In this document: one piece after another, positions 19,755 to 29,031 of the stretch | How positions within the stretch are numbered: the stretch's first letter is position 1 | Layout: the number at the start of each line of letters is the position of its first letter | NCBI GenBank assembly: GCA_963761985.1 | Contig: CAVXIT010000007.1 | Span: 1-64,000 of the forward strand | From: JACCTH01 sp963761985 | Lineage (GTDB): Bacteria > Actinomycetota > Acidimicrobiia > Spongiisociales > ZC4RG35 | Direction: 5' to 3' | Length of the DNA stretch: 64,000 nucleotides | Notes under the pieces: model-generated | Database searches by the model: none | What the model was told of the DNA's origin: nothing | Seen by the model: only the letters and a program-made list of their open reading frames with translations | Position numbers and translations under genes: made by a program

Positions 19755-21045
19755 CGGCTGCCTATGACCGCGATCGTTGTCGGCTCACCCCGCCACAGGT
19801 GGCGGTTCAGAATTCCGCGTCCGTCGACCAAGACCTCGCAACGTGGGAGGTCGGCTGGAGTCAGGTTGGCGTACTCGGGGTGATCGGTCTGAATCACTGC
19901 GGCAAAACACGGCTCGCCCAATTGATATGGCTCGAAGCCAAACTCCTTGAGCTCGGTGTGGGTGTACAGCGGATCGTGCACCACCGCTCGGGCTCCCTGA
20001 GCTCTCAGGGCTTCGACTGTGGGGAACACTCCCGAGAAGGCAGTCTCTTTCACCCCGCCGCGATATGAAGCCCCAAGGACGGCCACGGTTTTTCCTTCAA
20101 TCGAACCTGCGAGCTCAACCATCCGCGCTACCACCCGCCTCGGTTGATCGACGTTGACGGTTCGGGCCGCCTGAGGAAGCACGGCCTCAGGGTGTCCAGC
20201 TAGATAGAGGTGGGGGTAGACCGGAATGCAGTGACCACCGACTGCAATGCCTGGTCGATGAATATGTGAATAGGGCTGACTGTTGGCGGCGTCGATGATT
20301 TCCCTGAAGTCCAAGCCGAGCGACTCGGAGTGAGTCGCGAATTCGTTCGCGAGAGCAATGTTGACATCTCGGTATGTCGTTTCCACCAGCTTGACGAGTT
20401 CCGCTGCCTCGGCGGTATTCAGGTTCCAAACGCCGTTGGGTCGACCCAGGTCGGTTCGATTGTCAAAATCCAGCACGTCCTCGTAGAAACGCATGGCCGC
20501 TTTCGTCGAGGACTCATCGATGCCCCCAACCAGCTTCGGATAGCGCTGGAAATCCTTGAATACCGAACCACTCGAAATTCGCTCGGGCGAGAAGGCGATT
20601 GCAAAGTCGGTTCCAGCTTTCAACCCCGACGCCTCTTCCAGCATCGGTGCCAAACGCCCGCGAGTAGTGCCTACCGGCACCGTTGTTTCCAGGATCACCA
20701 ATGTGCCGCGACGTAAAGCGGCGCCGACCGATTTGGCTGCGGCGTCTAAGGAAGAGAAGTCAGGCAGGTTGCGAACGTCAACGACTAAGCGGGACGATTA
20801 CGACGACAACGTCGCTTTCGCGGAACAGCCTGCTCAGCTTCGGTCACGGCCCGTAAATTGCCCGATTGAACAACTTTGCGGAGGCGCGAATCCATCTCCG
20901 GTTCCTTGAATGGCGCAATGCCCCGATTCACCTTCGCCACGACACCGGGATCGATATCGACACCGGTGGTCGCGATTCCCTTTGACGCGATTTGGATTGC
21001 GAGGGGCAAGCCGACTTTGCCCAGACCGACGACACAAACTTTCAT
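19751..21045 (-). CDS. UDP-sugar 6-dehydrogenase (WbpA/WecC type), one frame break
   Basis: Start ATG at 21045 (overlapping the next stop as ATGA) gives MKVCVVGLGKVGLPLAIQIA, the NAD-binding site. One frame change around 20700-20800 separates this from ILETTVPVGTTRGRL. The rest is clean and has FAIAFSPERI, LVGGIDE, NTAEAAELVKLVETTYRDVN and GIAVGGHCIPVYPHL, which holds the catalytic Cys. The C-terminal domain has VLGASYRGGVKETAFSG. The enzyme oxidises C6 of a UDP-sugar to a uronate. Its neighbours indicate UDP-GlcNAc as substrate, making UDP-GlcNAcA for the next step, but the sequence alone does not settle this. Confidence 0.87.
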
Positions 21046-22031
21046 CTCTTGTAGCAACCGTCATCAAGGATCATGTCGGCGACGCGAAGCACTTCGACAC
21101 CGTCGTCGAGACTCACGAGCCGACTATGCGCCTGACCCTCCGAGCCGTCTCCCAAGATGGCATCTCGAAACGCCTCCACCTGAGCTTGAAGTGGCTCTCG
21201 TTTGCGAAGCGCGTAGCGGATTACGTTGCCTTCGGAAACGCCTTTAAGCCGGGCCATCTCGTCCCATTCTGTCTCGTGGTCGGCGTTGGCATAGAAAGTC
21301 AGGTCCGCACTGAGCAAATCCGCGTGGAGCGCCCCACTTTCGCCCAATACGGTGATGCTCCGTTGCTTGGTTGGAGTCAGCCAGTTGACGGACATCGAAA
21401 CGATCGGCCCGTCCACGAGAACCCCTATCGCTTCTAACAGGTCTTCGTGATCTCCCAACTTCCGGGCGACATGCGTTTGTAGCGATTCGAGTGGACCGCC
21501 TAGCCAGAGAACGAGGTCGATATCGTGAGTGGCGAGGTCTTTGACCACACCCACCTCCTGCATTCGAATCGGGTAGGGCCCTACTCGCACAGTTCGAATT
21601 GAGATAATCCGCCCGATCGCTCTTGCCCCAAGGCGTCGTTTCATCTCCTGGAGGGCAGGGTTGTATCGCTCAACATGACCGACGGTGGCCGTAAGGCCAG
21701 TTCCGGCAAAAGCATCTCGGATTCTCATCGCGGCCTTGAAGTCGGGACCCAAGGGCTTTTCAATCAATGCGTGGAGCCCTTCGGCCGCCGCCCGAACGGC
21801 GACAGGCTCATGGAGCTCGTTAGGGACTGCCACTATCACCGCGTCAACCCCGGCTGCAAGAAGCTCATCGAACGACGAAAAGACCGGCCTATATGACATC
21901 GATCTATCCGGATCGCCCTCAGGGTCGACGCCTCCAACCAGGTCGACACCCTCAACCCGGGAGATAACGCGAGCGTGGTTGCGCCCCATCATCCCGAGGC
22001 CGATGATGCCGAGCCGCAAAAGCTCACTCAC
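21042..22031 (-). CDS. Gfo/Idh/MocA-family oxidoreductase (WbpB-like)
   Basis: GTG at 22031 begins VSELLRLGIIGLGMMGRNHA, the NAD(P) motif; it overlaps the upstream stop by eight bases. The open frame reaches 22064 but those residues are unlike the family. Other motifs are AVIVAVPNELHEPVAVRAA, HALIEKPLGPD (the conserved EKP), VGHVERYNPALQ and VVKDLATHDIDLVLWL. About 329 residues. In the WbpA-B-E-D pathway this enzyme oxidises C3 of UDP-GlcNAcA to the 3-keto sugar. The position between the dehydrogenase and the aminotransferase supports that reading. Confidence 0.85.
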   Translation of the reverse strand: MSELLRLGIIGLGMMGRNHARVISRVEGVDLVGGVDPEGDPDRSMSYRPVFSSFDELLAAGVDAVIVAVPNELHEPVAVRAAAEGLHALIEKPLGPDFKAAMRIRDAFAGTGLTATVGHVERYNPALQEMKRRLGARAIGRIISIRTVRVGPYPIRMQEVGVVKDLATHDIDLVLWLGGPLESLQTHVARKLGDHEDLLEAIGVLVDGPIVSMSVNWLTPTKQRSITVLGESGALHADLLSADLTFYANADHETEWDEMARLKGVSEGNVIRYALRKREPLQAQVEAFRDAILGDGSEGQAHSRLVSLDDGVEVLRVADMILDDGCYKR

Positions 22032-23100
22032 GCGGAGCAACTCCCGCGTTGACCGTTTCGACAATCAGTTTGAGATCCTCGCCGGACAGATCGGGCCGGA
22101 CCGGAATCGAAAGAACTTCGCCAGCCAGCAGGTCGGTGTTCGGTAGCTCTTCGACTATCGGTTCAAAGGCAACCTGTCGGTGACATGGGGTCTCGTAGTA
22201 GATGCCGTAGCCAACTTCGCCTTCATCGAGAGCCGAGATGAGTCGTTTTCGATCAGAAGACCGAACTGTGTATTGGTGGTAGGCATGGACAACATCCGGG
22301 TCGACTGCAGGCGTGATGATGTCGCCCACAAGCTGAGAGTCGTAGGCCGCTGCGTTAGCTCGCCGTTGAGCTTGCCATTCAGCTAGACGCCGCAGCTGCA
22401 CCCGTCCGATCGCGGCACCGATCTCTCCCAGACGGGCATTGGTACCAACGATCTCGTGGAGGTACCGATGCCGGGAGCCATGGTTTCGAAGGAGTCCTAT
22501 CCGATCGGCCAGTGCGGCGTCATTGGTTGTGATCATGCCGCCTTCGCCCGTCGTGATGTTCTTCGTTGGGTAAAAGGAGAACGTCCCGACTTTGCCAAGA
22601 GCTCCGACCGACTGTCGCCGCCAGGTGGCTCCGAGCGCTTGGGCGGCATCCTCGATGAGGGCGATACCTCGCTCCCGGCAAAGATTCACCAATCGGCTTG
22701 GGTCGGCGACGTTTCCATAAAGGTGTACAACGATGACAGCGGCCGTTCGGGGCCCAAGGAGGGGCCGGACGGTTTCTGCCGAAAGGCAATAGCTCTCGAG
22801 GTCGACATCAGCAAAAATAGGATTGGCGCCAACCATGCGGACCGCATTGGCGGTGGCGGCGAAGGTAAACGACGGAACCACAACCTCGTCTCCGGGACCG
22901 ATGCCTAGCCCACGCAGCGCCAATTCGAGAGCAGCGGTTCCGTTGGAGACGGCGATCGCGTGCGCCGTTCCAATGGTGCGGGCAAACTCGGCTTCGAATG
23001 CCTCAACCTGGGGGCCCATGACGAGTTGCCCCGAGAGCAGCACTTCTTTGACAGCGGCGACCTCTTCATCTCCGATCAGCGGTCGAGAGAGGGGAATCAC
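22024..23100 (-). CDS. DegT/DnrJ/EryC1/StrS aminotransferase (WbpE-like)
   Basis: 358 residues, intact. PLP-dependent sugar aminotransferase: the N-terminal MIPLSRPLIGDEEVAAV, AVSNGTAALELALRGLGIG, GDEVVVPSFTFAATANAV, ALIEDAAQALGATW, and FSFYPTKNITTGEGG with the PLP-binding Lys. The C-terminal part has AYHQYTVRS and GIYYETPCHRQ. In the inferred pathway it aminates the 3-keto UDP-GlcNAcA with glutamate. It overlaps the oxidoreductase and acetyltransferase genes by 8 and 4 bases, so the genes are probably translationally coupled. Confidence 0.9.
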   Translation of the reverse strand: MIPLSRPLIGDEEVAAVKEVLLSGQLVMGPQVEAFEAEFARTIGTAHAIAVSNGTAALELALRGLGIGPGDEVVVPSFTFAATANAVRMVGANPIFADVDLESYCLSAETVRPLLGPRTAAVIVVHLYGNVADPSRLVNLCRERGIALIEDAAQALGATWRRQSVGALGKVGTFSFYPTKNITTGEGGMITTNDAALADRIGLLRNHGSRHRYLHEIVGTNARLGEIGAAIGRVQLRRLAEWQAQRRANAAAYDSQLVGDIITPAVDPDVVHAYHQYTVRSSDRKRLISALDEGEVGYGIYYETPCHRQVAFEPIVEELPNTDLLAGEVLSIPVRPDLSGEDLKLIVETVNAGVAPRE

Positions 23101-23687
23101 GAGACCTCCATCAGCTCGTCGCCTATTTCACGAAAGGTCTCCCCGGTGACTGGATCAACGAGGATTTGGCCGGCTCGCTCTTCCAGCCGCCGACCGGACC
23201 GGCCTACCCACCCGATCTGTCGCGCCGGGACCCCTATCACGAGCGCGTGGGGCTTTACAGACCTGGTAACGACGGCGCCCGCGGCCACAACTGCCCACTG
23301 ACCCAGATCGACACCGCCCAGGACCACCGCGTGGGCGCCAATGCTGGCTCCAGATCCGACGGTGACTCCCCGTGGTTCCCAATCCGCGCCCGTTTTCGGT
23401 GAACCGTCCGGGTTTACGGCTCTCGGGTAAAGATCGTTGGTAAGCGACGCCGCGGGACCGATAAACACGCCCGCGCCGAGGACCGCGGGAAAGTACACCA
23501 GCGCATTGTTTTGGATCTTGCACCGGCTGCCGATCTGCACGTCGTGGTCGACAAAGGCACCTCGCCCCACAATGCACTCTTCGCCTAGTCGGGCTCGTTC
23601 CCCGACGTGGGCGGTGTCCCAAATTTGGGAGCCGGACCCAATACTGGCGCTCGTGGCGATGACGGCGGTCGGAGCCAGAAATGGCAT
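23097..23687 (-). CDS. Sugar N-acetyltransferase, left-handed beta-helix (WbpD-like)
   Basis: About 196 residues from the ATG at 23687, preceded by AGGTGA; the longer start at 23726 adds 13 residues not typical of the family. Hexapeptide repeats run through the body (VIATSASIGSGSQIWDTAHV, CIVGRGAFVDHDVQIGSRC). Conserved features are KIQNNALVYFPAVLGAGVFI, NDLYPRAVNPDG and VVAAGAVVTRSVKPHALVIG, typical of the WbpD/WlbB group that acetylate the 3-amino group of UDP-GlcNAc(3NH2)A. It is the first gene of the leftward operon, so a promoter should lie in 23688-23835; no clear -35/-10 pair was seen there. Confidence 0.87.
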   Translation of the reverse strand: MPFLAPTAVIATSASIGSGSQIWDTAHVGERARLGEECIVGRGAFVDHDVQIGSRCKIQNNALVYFPAVLGAGVFIGPAASLTNDLYPRAVNPDGSPKTGADWEPRGVTVGSGASIGAHAVVLGGVDLGQWAVVAAGAVVTRSVKPHALVIGVPARQIGWVGRSGRRLEERAGQILVDPVTGETFREIGDELMEVS

Positions 23688-23835
23688 GACCGATAAATCA
23701 CCTGAGTCTTGCTGTATGCCCGCCACAAACCGCCCTTTGCCCTTAAGAACGAGGCTACCAGTGGCCCGGGTTCCTAGACAGGGGGCTATTTGGCTTACTT
23801 CACGACGGCGACGACCGACCGGTCGACGACTGCGC

Positions 23836-24780
23836 TCAGGGGCGCACGGTGATGATCACGTTGGTCGTTTGTTCGAGGAAGCCGTTCCAATACCAGCCGA
23901 CCACGAGTGTGTGGGTGCCGGGAGAAAGCCCGGTGATCGCCTGGAAACTTCGTAGTCGCGCAACACCTGCAGTGCTAACGCCGAGATCAGTGACGCCTAA
24001 GACTTGCCCGTTCAGGGTGAGTTGCGACGACGGTTGTCGATGATTCGAGGAGCGGGGTCGTCGACGAAGGTCGTAGAAGCCTTCACGAATCTCGTACTTG
24101 CTCAGCAGCGGCACAGTGATCGACACGTAACAGACGAGGCCGTCTTTCGAGCACCATGGAAAGCGACCTGCCACTACTTCGATCTGGGGATAGATCGGGG
24201 CGAAACCGAAGGCGCGGGACAAAAAGCTCGCCATCTGTTCGCGGGTCACGGCGCCGAAAGGGCAATAGAGCCCCACGCCACAGCCGGTCGTGATGCCGGC
24301 GGCGGCGATAGCTCCGATGTTTCCGGAATGGGTTCCGGGCCCGACGTCGCTGAAAAACGGCGTCGTGGGAGTCAGTTCGAGGGCGCGGGCAAGAAATGTG
24401 GCCATCTCTTCTCGACTGACGAGGCCCTGCGGGCAAAACGCAGTCGCAGTGCAGCCGGTCGTGATGCCTGCCGCCGCCAGGGCGTTGATGTTCTCGGCGT
24501 GGATGTTGCCGGCGGTATCGGTGAACGGACCACTCGGGGAGGGAGTGAGTTCGAGCGACCGGACGAGGAAGCGTTGCCATCTCGGCCCTGGTCACCGATC
24601 CGTACGGGCAGTAGTTGGTTCCTCCGCAACCGAGCGTGATGCCGGCGGCGGCGATCCCGTTGATATCGGGCTCGTGCGGGGAACCATCATCGTCGGTAAA
24701 CGCACCGCTGATCCCGGCCGCTTGCGCAGGCGGTCATGGCCAGCAGGAGCAACCGCACCGGCAACGAGGAGACGCTTCAT
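23836..24780 (-). CDS. SLH-repeat lipoprotein with C-terminal domain, frameshifted
   Basis: ATG at 24780 begins MKRLLVAGAV; with one indel near 24740 this continues LLAMTACASG, a lipoprotein-type signal with the lipobox Cys. Three SLH-type repeats follow: GIAAAGITLGCGGTNYCP with GSVTRAEMA; ALAAAGITTGCTATAFCP; and AAAGITTGCGVGLYCPFG with AVTREQMASFLSRAF. Each has the paired cysteines GC...CP. A C-terminal domain (23836-24230) resembles a small beta-sandwich (SQLTLNGQVLGVTDLG, SPGTHTLVVGWYWNG). It is the last gene of the Mau-like operon; four bases overlap the gene before it. Anchoring to a wall polymer as well as to lipid is possible. Confidence 0.7.
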
Positions 24781-25226
24781 CGGATCCGAAGGCTTGCCAG
24801 GAGGCTTGTCACTGGCGGCACGATGTCGGCGCGGTCGACATGGCTGCCGGCGACGACGTAGAGACAGAAGGTCCGTCGCGAGACCGTGAAAAACCGTTGC
24901 ACACCACTTTGGCCGGCGATCGATCTCTGCAGAACCGAACGATCGAAATCGGCGGCGGTAATCGTCGGAACGCCCTCAGGGGCGAAAAGGTTCGAACCAA
25001 CGGCTTCAGGTCCAAACTCGAAAAGGACCACCAGTGCATCCTGTGGGCCCATCCGCTCCACGGCTCCGCCGCCATAGTCGCCGCGCTGGGCCGGGAGCGG
25101 GAAGCTGGCGAAGTGAGCCACTACCCGCCGGACGGCTCCGTCATCGAGCTCGGCCGAACGACCGATCACGCCTTCCCAGCCCGCTGGGAGCGTTACCTCG
25201 ATCCCCTGCCCGCTGAGGACCGTCAT
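24777..25226 (-). CDS. Unknown 149-residue protein in Mau-like operon
   Basis: ATG at 25226 has a textbook GGAGG six bases upstream, so I place the start there although the frame is open further. Intact. No signal peptide or membrane helix. It begins MTVLSGQGIEVTLPAGWEGV, has a stretch of hydrophobic strands (DALVVLFEFGPEA) and a C-terminal RRTFCLYVVAGSHVDRADIV. I do not recognise the family; the alternating strand pattern hints at an alpha/beta domain. It overlaps the thioredoxin-like gene before it (ATGA) and the SLH lipoprotein after it, so it belongs to the same transcript. Its role may be in maturing or regulating the secreted MauA-like protein, but nothing in the sequence proves this. 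Confidence 0.6.
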   Translation of the reverse strand: MTVLSGQGIEVTLPAGWEGVIGRSAELDDGAVRRVVAHFASFPLPAQRGDYGGGAVERMGPQDALVVLFEFGPEAVGSNLFAPEGVPTITAADFDRSVLQRSIAGQSGVQRFFTVSRRTFCLYVVAGSHVDRADIVPPVTSLLASLRIR

Positions 25227-25908
25227 GGTGAGCCTCCAGAAGGCGGCCGCTGATAGAGACGGGGATCGCCAGGTTCGAAGCCGGCCTCGGCCAATTCCTC
25301 GATCGACGTCAGCCTTCCGTTGTGCGGTATTTCGGCCCAGACCGGACTCGGCCAACGCCCGACGCACCATGTCTTCCACCCGTGACCAGTCGCCAGCCGA
25401 GCCTTCGCCTACGACCCGAGCCGTTCCGTTATCGACCAGTGCGAAATAGGGGGTGGCGGGAACGTTGAAGTCCTCCCAGGCCTCGTGTCGACATCAGCGT
25501 CAGGTGGCGGGGATCCGCTAGGCGGGCGATCTCAGCTCGGACTCTCGGCCTCTGCTCCCTTGGTGACAACGACCGGACGGACCCCAGCGAGGGTGAAAGT
25601 CGCTGACCCGTTCCAAAACTCACCGCACGCCGTGCATGTGGAAGAGAGGAATGCCAGCAAGGTATGGCCTCGCGAGCCGGTAAGCGAGACACTGGTGCTG
25701 TCGCCCCTGCGGGGTCACTCCGGTGAGCACTGCGGTCTCGCCCTGCCCCGCGGAGACGGCGAGGAGGGGCGAGGAAAGACTCGCGGTGCTCTCCGGCTCC
25801 GAGCGAATCGAGCTGGCGGAGGATTTCAGCGTGGCTGCGGAGCAACCCGGCCACCAGGATCACTAGTAGAGCGATGACCACGCCTTCGATGATGATTAGC
25901 GCTTCCAA
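25223..25908 (-). CDS. MauD-like membrane-anchored thioredoxin-fold protein, frameshifted
   Basis: TTG at 25908, with GGGAGGG upstream, gives LEALIIIEGVVIALLVILVA, an N-terminal anchor helix as in MauD/TlpA proteins. After indels, TLLAFLSSTCTACGEFW carries a CxxC redox pair (CTAC, bases 25625-25636), then PVVVTKGAE and NVPATPYFALVDNGTARVVG, which includes the cis-Pro of thioredoxins. The end, in another frame, is LTSIEELAEAGFEPGDPRLY, stopping at 25223 over the next start codon. About 220 residues. The family forms or isomerises disulfides outside the membrane; next to the Cys-rich MauA-like protein it is the likely disulfide partner. Confidence 0.72.
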
Positions 25909-25909
25909 G

Positions 25910-27269
25910 TCACCCTCCCGCGATCCGGCCCCACACCACTGGAATCGAACCCGGTGCACCGTATGTAAAGGAGTAGTCGGGCGAGCCACTGCCGGGTTGA
26001 TCTCGCAGCGTCCAATTCCCGTCTTTGAAGCGCCCTACGGAATCGACCCCGTTTCCATTCCAATCCCCCACCACGGGGACGCCATCGGGCTCGCCGAATT
26101 CGAAATCGAGGTCGGGGGCACCGGGACCAGGGAATTGCTTGAGGATCCATCGTGCTTCCCCGGACCACACCGATACCATCGATGCCGTCTCCGTTCCAAT
26201 CACCTACCACCGGGATGTCGCCGGCCTGACCGAAATTGAAGAAGTGGTCGGGATCGCCCGGCGCTGTTGCGATTCCGGAGGAGCCAGTTGCCCGAGCCGA
26301 AAGACGCCCGCAGTGTCCCAACCCTTTCCGGTCCAGTCACCGGCCACCGGGAGATCTCCTGGAAGACCAAAGTTGAAGATCAAATCGGGCTGACCAGGCC
26401 CACTGATCTGGCGGATGTGCCAGGTGAGATTCTCGTCGCCGATCCGGCCATGACCGGAGCCTTTCACGACCGCGGCAGTCGCCATTCCGGAGCCAGTCCA
26501 GTCGGCAGCTAGCGGAATGTCACCGGGAACTCCTAGATCAAAAGTCGACGTCGCCGGACCGGCGCTAAGACCGCTCCGCAACGCCCAGGTCGGAAAGGTA
26601 ACTGTGGCTGGATAGGCAAACAGAGGCCCGGTCGGGTGCAGGCACGCGGCGTCGTGAAATCGGGTGTTGTCGTCGCGGGCGTCGGTCTGCGTGCAGGAGC
26701 TGTCCCACTCCCAGGGGGCAACGCAAGTGACGACTCGGCAGGTGATCGGGCCCATGCAGGCGATGTGCTGATTGCACTGGCCATAGCGGAAACGAACACA
26801 GTTGACCTTGCGCAGCCCGCAGTTGTCGTTGGCGCAGGCGCAGATCTGCCCCACGCATTCGGGCCCACAGGTGCCCGATCCGCCGCATCCGCAGGTGCCG
26901 CACGTCAGGGCATGACAGTCCATGTAGTAGCGAGGGCCGCCGCCGCAGTAACCGCTGCCCTCAGCCCGCCACCAACCCGAAACCCCGGTGCCGGGCGGAC
27001 AGGTGTTGACCCCGGTCATCGAGCAACAGAACTCGGTGTATCCGTCGCGGCAGCGGCTTCCACCCGGGCAGTTGCCTGGAACGATCGCGGCATACGCCGT
27101 GCCCGGCCTGAGGACATAGGTGCCGGGGGCCGTGGCCAAGGCCGACCCGACCATGGCGGCGCGGCGCAAGAAACCGCCGACGCGAAGTCTTGGTGGCGAG
27201 GAACCTCGCCGTGCCGTCGACCAGTTGTGGCTCAGGTGCTCGAATCCTCAAGAGTGGAAGCTCCCCCAA
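25910..27269 (-). CDS. Tat-exported Cys-rich MauA-like protein with FG-GAP-type repeats, frameshifted
   Basis: Start ATG at 27269, in a leader with a twin-arginine motif (TSRRRFL) and, after one indel, a hydrophobic stretch ending GTAYA. The mature N-terminal domain (about 26560-27080) has about 21 cysteines: FCCSMTGVNTCPPGTGVSG, YCGGGPRYYMDC, TCGTCGCGG and WEWDSSC. Its spacing resembles methylamine dehydrogenase light chain (CCGG...CPPGT...W...DCCG). The C-terminal half carries about four repeats of the type GDLPVAGDWTGKGWDTAGVF and GDIPVVGDWNGDGIDGIGVV, an FG-GAP/calcium-loop style. Frame changes near 27150, 26270 and 26200. The neighbours encode MauE- and MauD-like proteins; no MauB or MauG gene is present. 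Whether it forms a quinone cofactor is unknown. Confidence 0.6.
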
Positions 27270-27741
27270 AAGCAGGTAGAGACAATACGCGTCCCAGCCC
27301 GATGAATCCGAGATAGGGAACGCCGAGCCAGGGGTTGTTCGGCGAGGATCGCCGGCAGGCTGTCAGACACCGCCAAAGCCTGACAGATCGCCCCAACAAC
27401 AGCCAGTCCATTGACGGCCGCGTGCAGCCAGGTCGGTGGCGTGTCGGGCTTGCCAAAGCAGCCGCACGAAGCGATCGGGAGCTTGCGACTAAGCGCCAGA
27501 CCACGAAAGAGGCCAAAAGCCAAGTAGAGACGGTTGCGCCCAGGCCAGAAGAGCGCTCGACCAAAGAAGGCTGCCAGGACCAACCGCCATCTCTGCGAGC
27601 CCGAGCCACTACGGCCACGAGAATGAGGCTCGGAAGCCGTGCAGCCCGTAAGTGCTCCGGCGGTCGGCGTCGGATCGACCAGTTTCTGTATTCCGCTAGA
27701 CCACTAGCAAGCGCCGCGGTGGCGAAGAACCATCCCTCCAC
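27232..27741 (-). CDS. MauE-like membrane protein, frameshifted
   Basis: About 170 residues with four predicted membrane helices. In the second frame RKLPIASCGCFGKPD (CGCFG at 27452-27466) is the hallmark of MauE/DoxX-type proteins that support disulfide formation with MauD. Then a helix LHAAVNGLAVVGAICQALAV. A third frame gives the end LGVPYLGFIGLGRVLSLPAF. The N-terminal EGWFFATAALASGLA is the first helix. Frame changes near 27650 and 27330. It is the first gene of the leftward five-gene operon and overlaps the start of the MauA-like gene. Confidence 0.65.
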   Translation of the reverse strand: MEGWFFATAALASGLAEYRNWSIRRRPPEHLRAARLPSLILVAVVARARRDGGWSWQPSLVERSSGLGATVSTWLLASFVVWRLVASSRSLRAAALASPTRHRPGCTRPSMDWLLLGRSVRLWRCLTACRRSSPNNPWLGVPYLGFIGLGRVLSLPAFGGASTLEDSST

Positions 27742-27913
27742 ACGCTGAGGCTACCGGAGCCCCCGTGCCCGAAAACTCTGGTTGAGTCCGGTGGCCTGTT
27801 CGCCGCATTTTCCCCCTTTTTGCATGCGGGCCGGTCGGTAGAATCCCTGCAGGGTGTCGGGGCCAGGTGTCGTCTTTAGTCGTCTGGTGACTCGCGCTCT
27901 GAAAGATCACTTA

Positions 27914-29031
27914 GTGACTCGAATCACATCGCAAGACGCTGTAGTCATAGGGGCCGGTCAGGCTGGCCTGACGCTGTCGTTTTATCTGCAGCAGATGCAA
28001 GTTGGGCATGTCGTGTTCGAGCAAGACCGGGCCTTCTCGGCCTGGAGGAACCGCTGGGATGGATTCCGGGCGAACACCCCAAACTGGATGAATACCCTCC
28101 CGATGCTCGGGTCTGAGCGCGTTCCCGGACAAAGCGCCGACGGTTTCGCTACCAAAGAGGAACTGCTCGAGCTACCTCGACGACTGTCTGGCGAACTTCT
28201 CGCCGCCGCTGCAGACGGGGGTTGACGTTGAAAGCGTGGCCCAACGTGACGACGGGCTATGGGAAGTGGTGACGGCCGACATGGTCGTCGAGACTCCGAA
28301 TGTCGCAGTGTGTATTGGCGCTATGAGTGCGCCGCGGTTCCCGACGGCGGCAGCGGAACTACCCGACTCAGTACCGCAACTGCACTCGCTTCACTATCGA
28401 AACCCGAACCAGATTTCGACCGATCACGTTCTGGTTGTCGGTAGCGGGAGCAGTGGAATTCAGATAACGGAGCTGTTGGCGAAATCGGGACGCTTCTCAT
28501 CGATCCATCTCGCCCAGAGCAAGGTGCTGATCCTGCCGGAGTCGATCCTTGGCGTTCCCATCCATCGCTTCATTCACTTCTTTGGTCTATTTGATGTGAA
28601 GGTTGAATCATGCTCGGAAAACTTATGTTCTCGAACCTGGAAGGTCGCGGGGATCCAATCGTTCGACCGACCCCGAAACAGCTAGCTCGGAGTGGGGGGT
28701 ACACCTCCATGCTCGCGTGACCGGGGCGAGCGAGGACGCAATCCGCTTCGCCGACGGGTCCACAATCGCCACCGACGGACTCACGGTCGTGTACTGCACG
28801 GGGTTGCGGGGCGATTACTCCTTCATCAAAGCCAGGGATCGAGCGGCTTCCTTCGACACTGCGGGGAACCCGCTTCACCGGCGGGGTGTAGTGGCGGGAG
28901 CGCCGGGGCTCTCCTTCGTTGGTCTGCGTTATCAGCACACTGTCGCCTCCCACGACATCTATGGAGTTGCGACCGACGCTCGGCATGTCGCCGGACACAT
29001 AGCCCAACGCCTCGCCCTGGCAAAGTCATGA
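27914..29031 (+). CDS. Flavin-dependent monooxygenase-like oxidoreductase, frameshifted
   Basis: GTG at 27914 gives VTRITSQDAVVIGAGQAGLT, the FAD motif, with VVFEQDRAFSAWRNRWDGF, the pattern of flavin-containing monooxygenases (a start at 27854 is also open). After a change near 28215 comes the NADPH site, HVLVVGSGSSGIQITELLA. After another near 28610 come LTVVYCTGLRGDYSFIK and FVGLRYQHTVASHDIYGVA, a C-terminal FAD contact. About 370 residues. It ends as ATGA with the next gene's start. The substrate is unknown. Confidence 0.7.

Noticed and set aside
25910..27269. Annotation as a true methylamine dehydrogenase light chain
   Set aside because: No heavy-chain (MauB) or MauG gene nearby, cysteine count is higher, and FG-GAP-type repeats are fused; only a family likeness is claimed.
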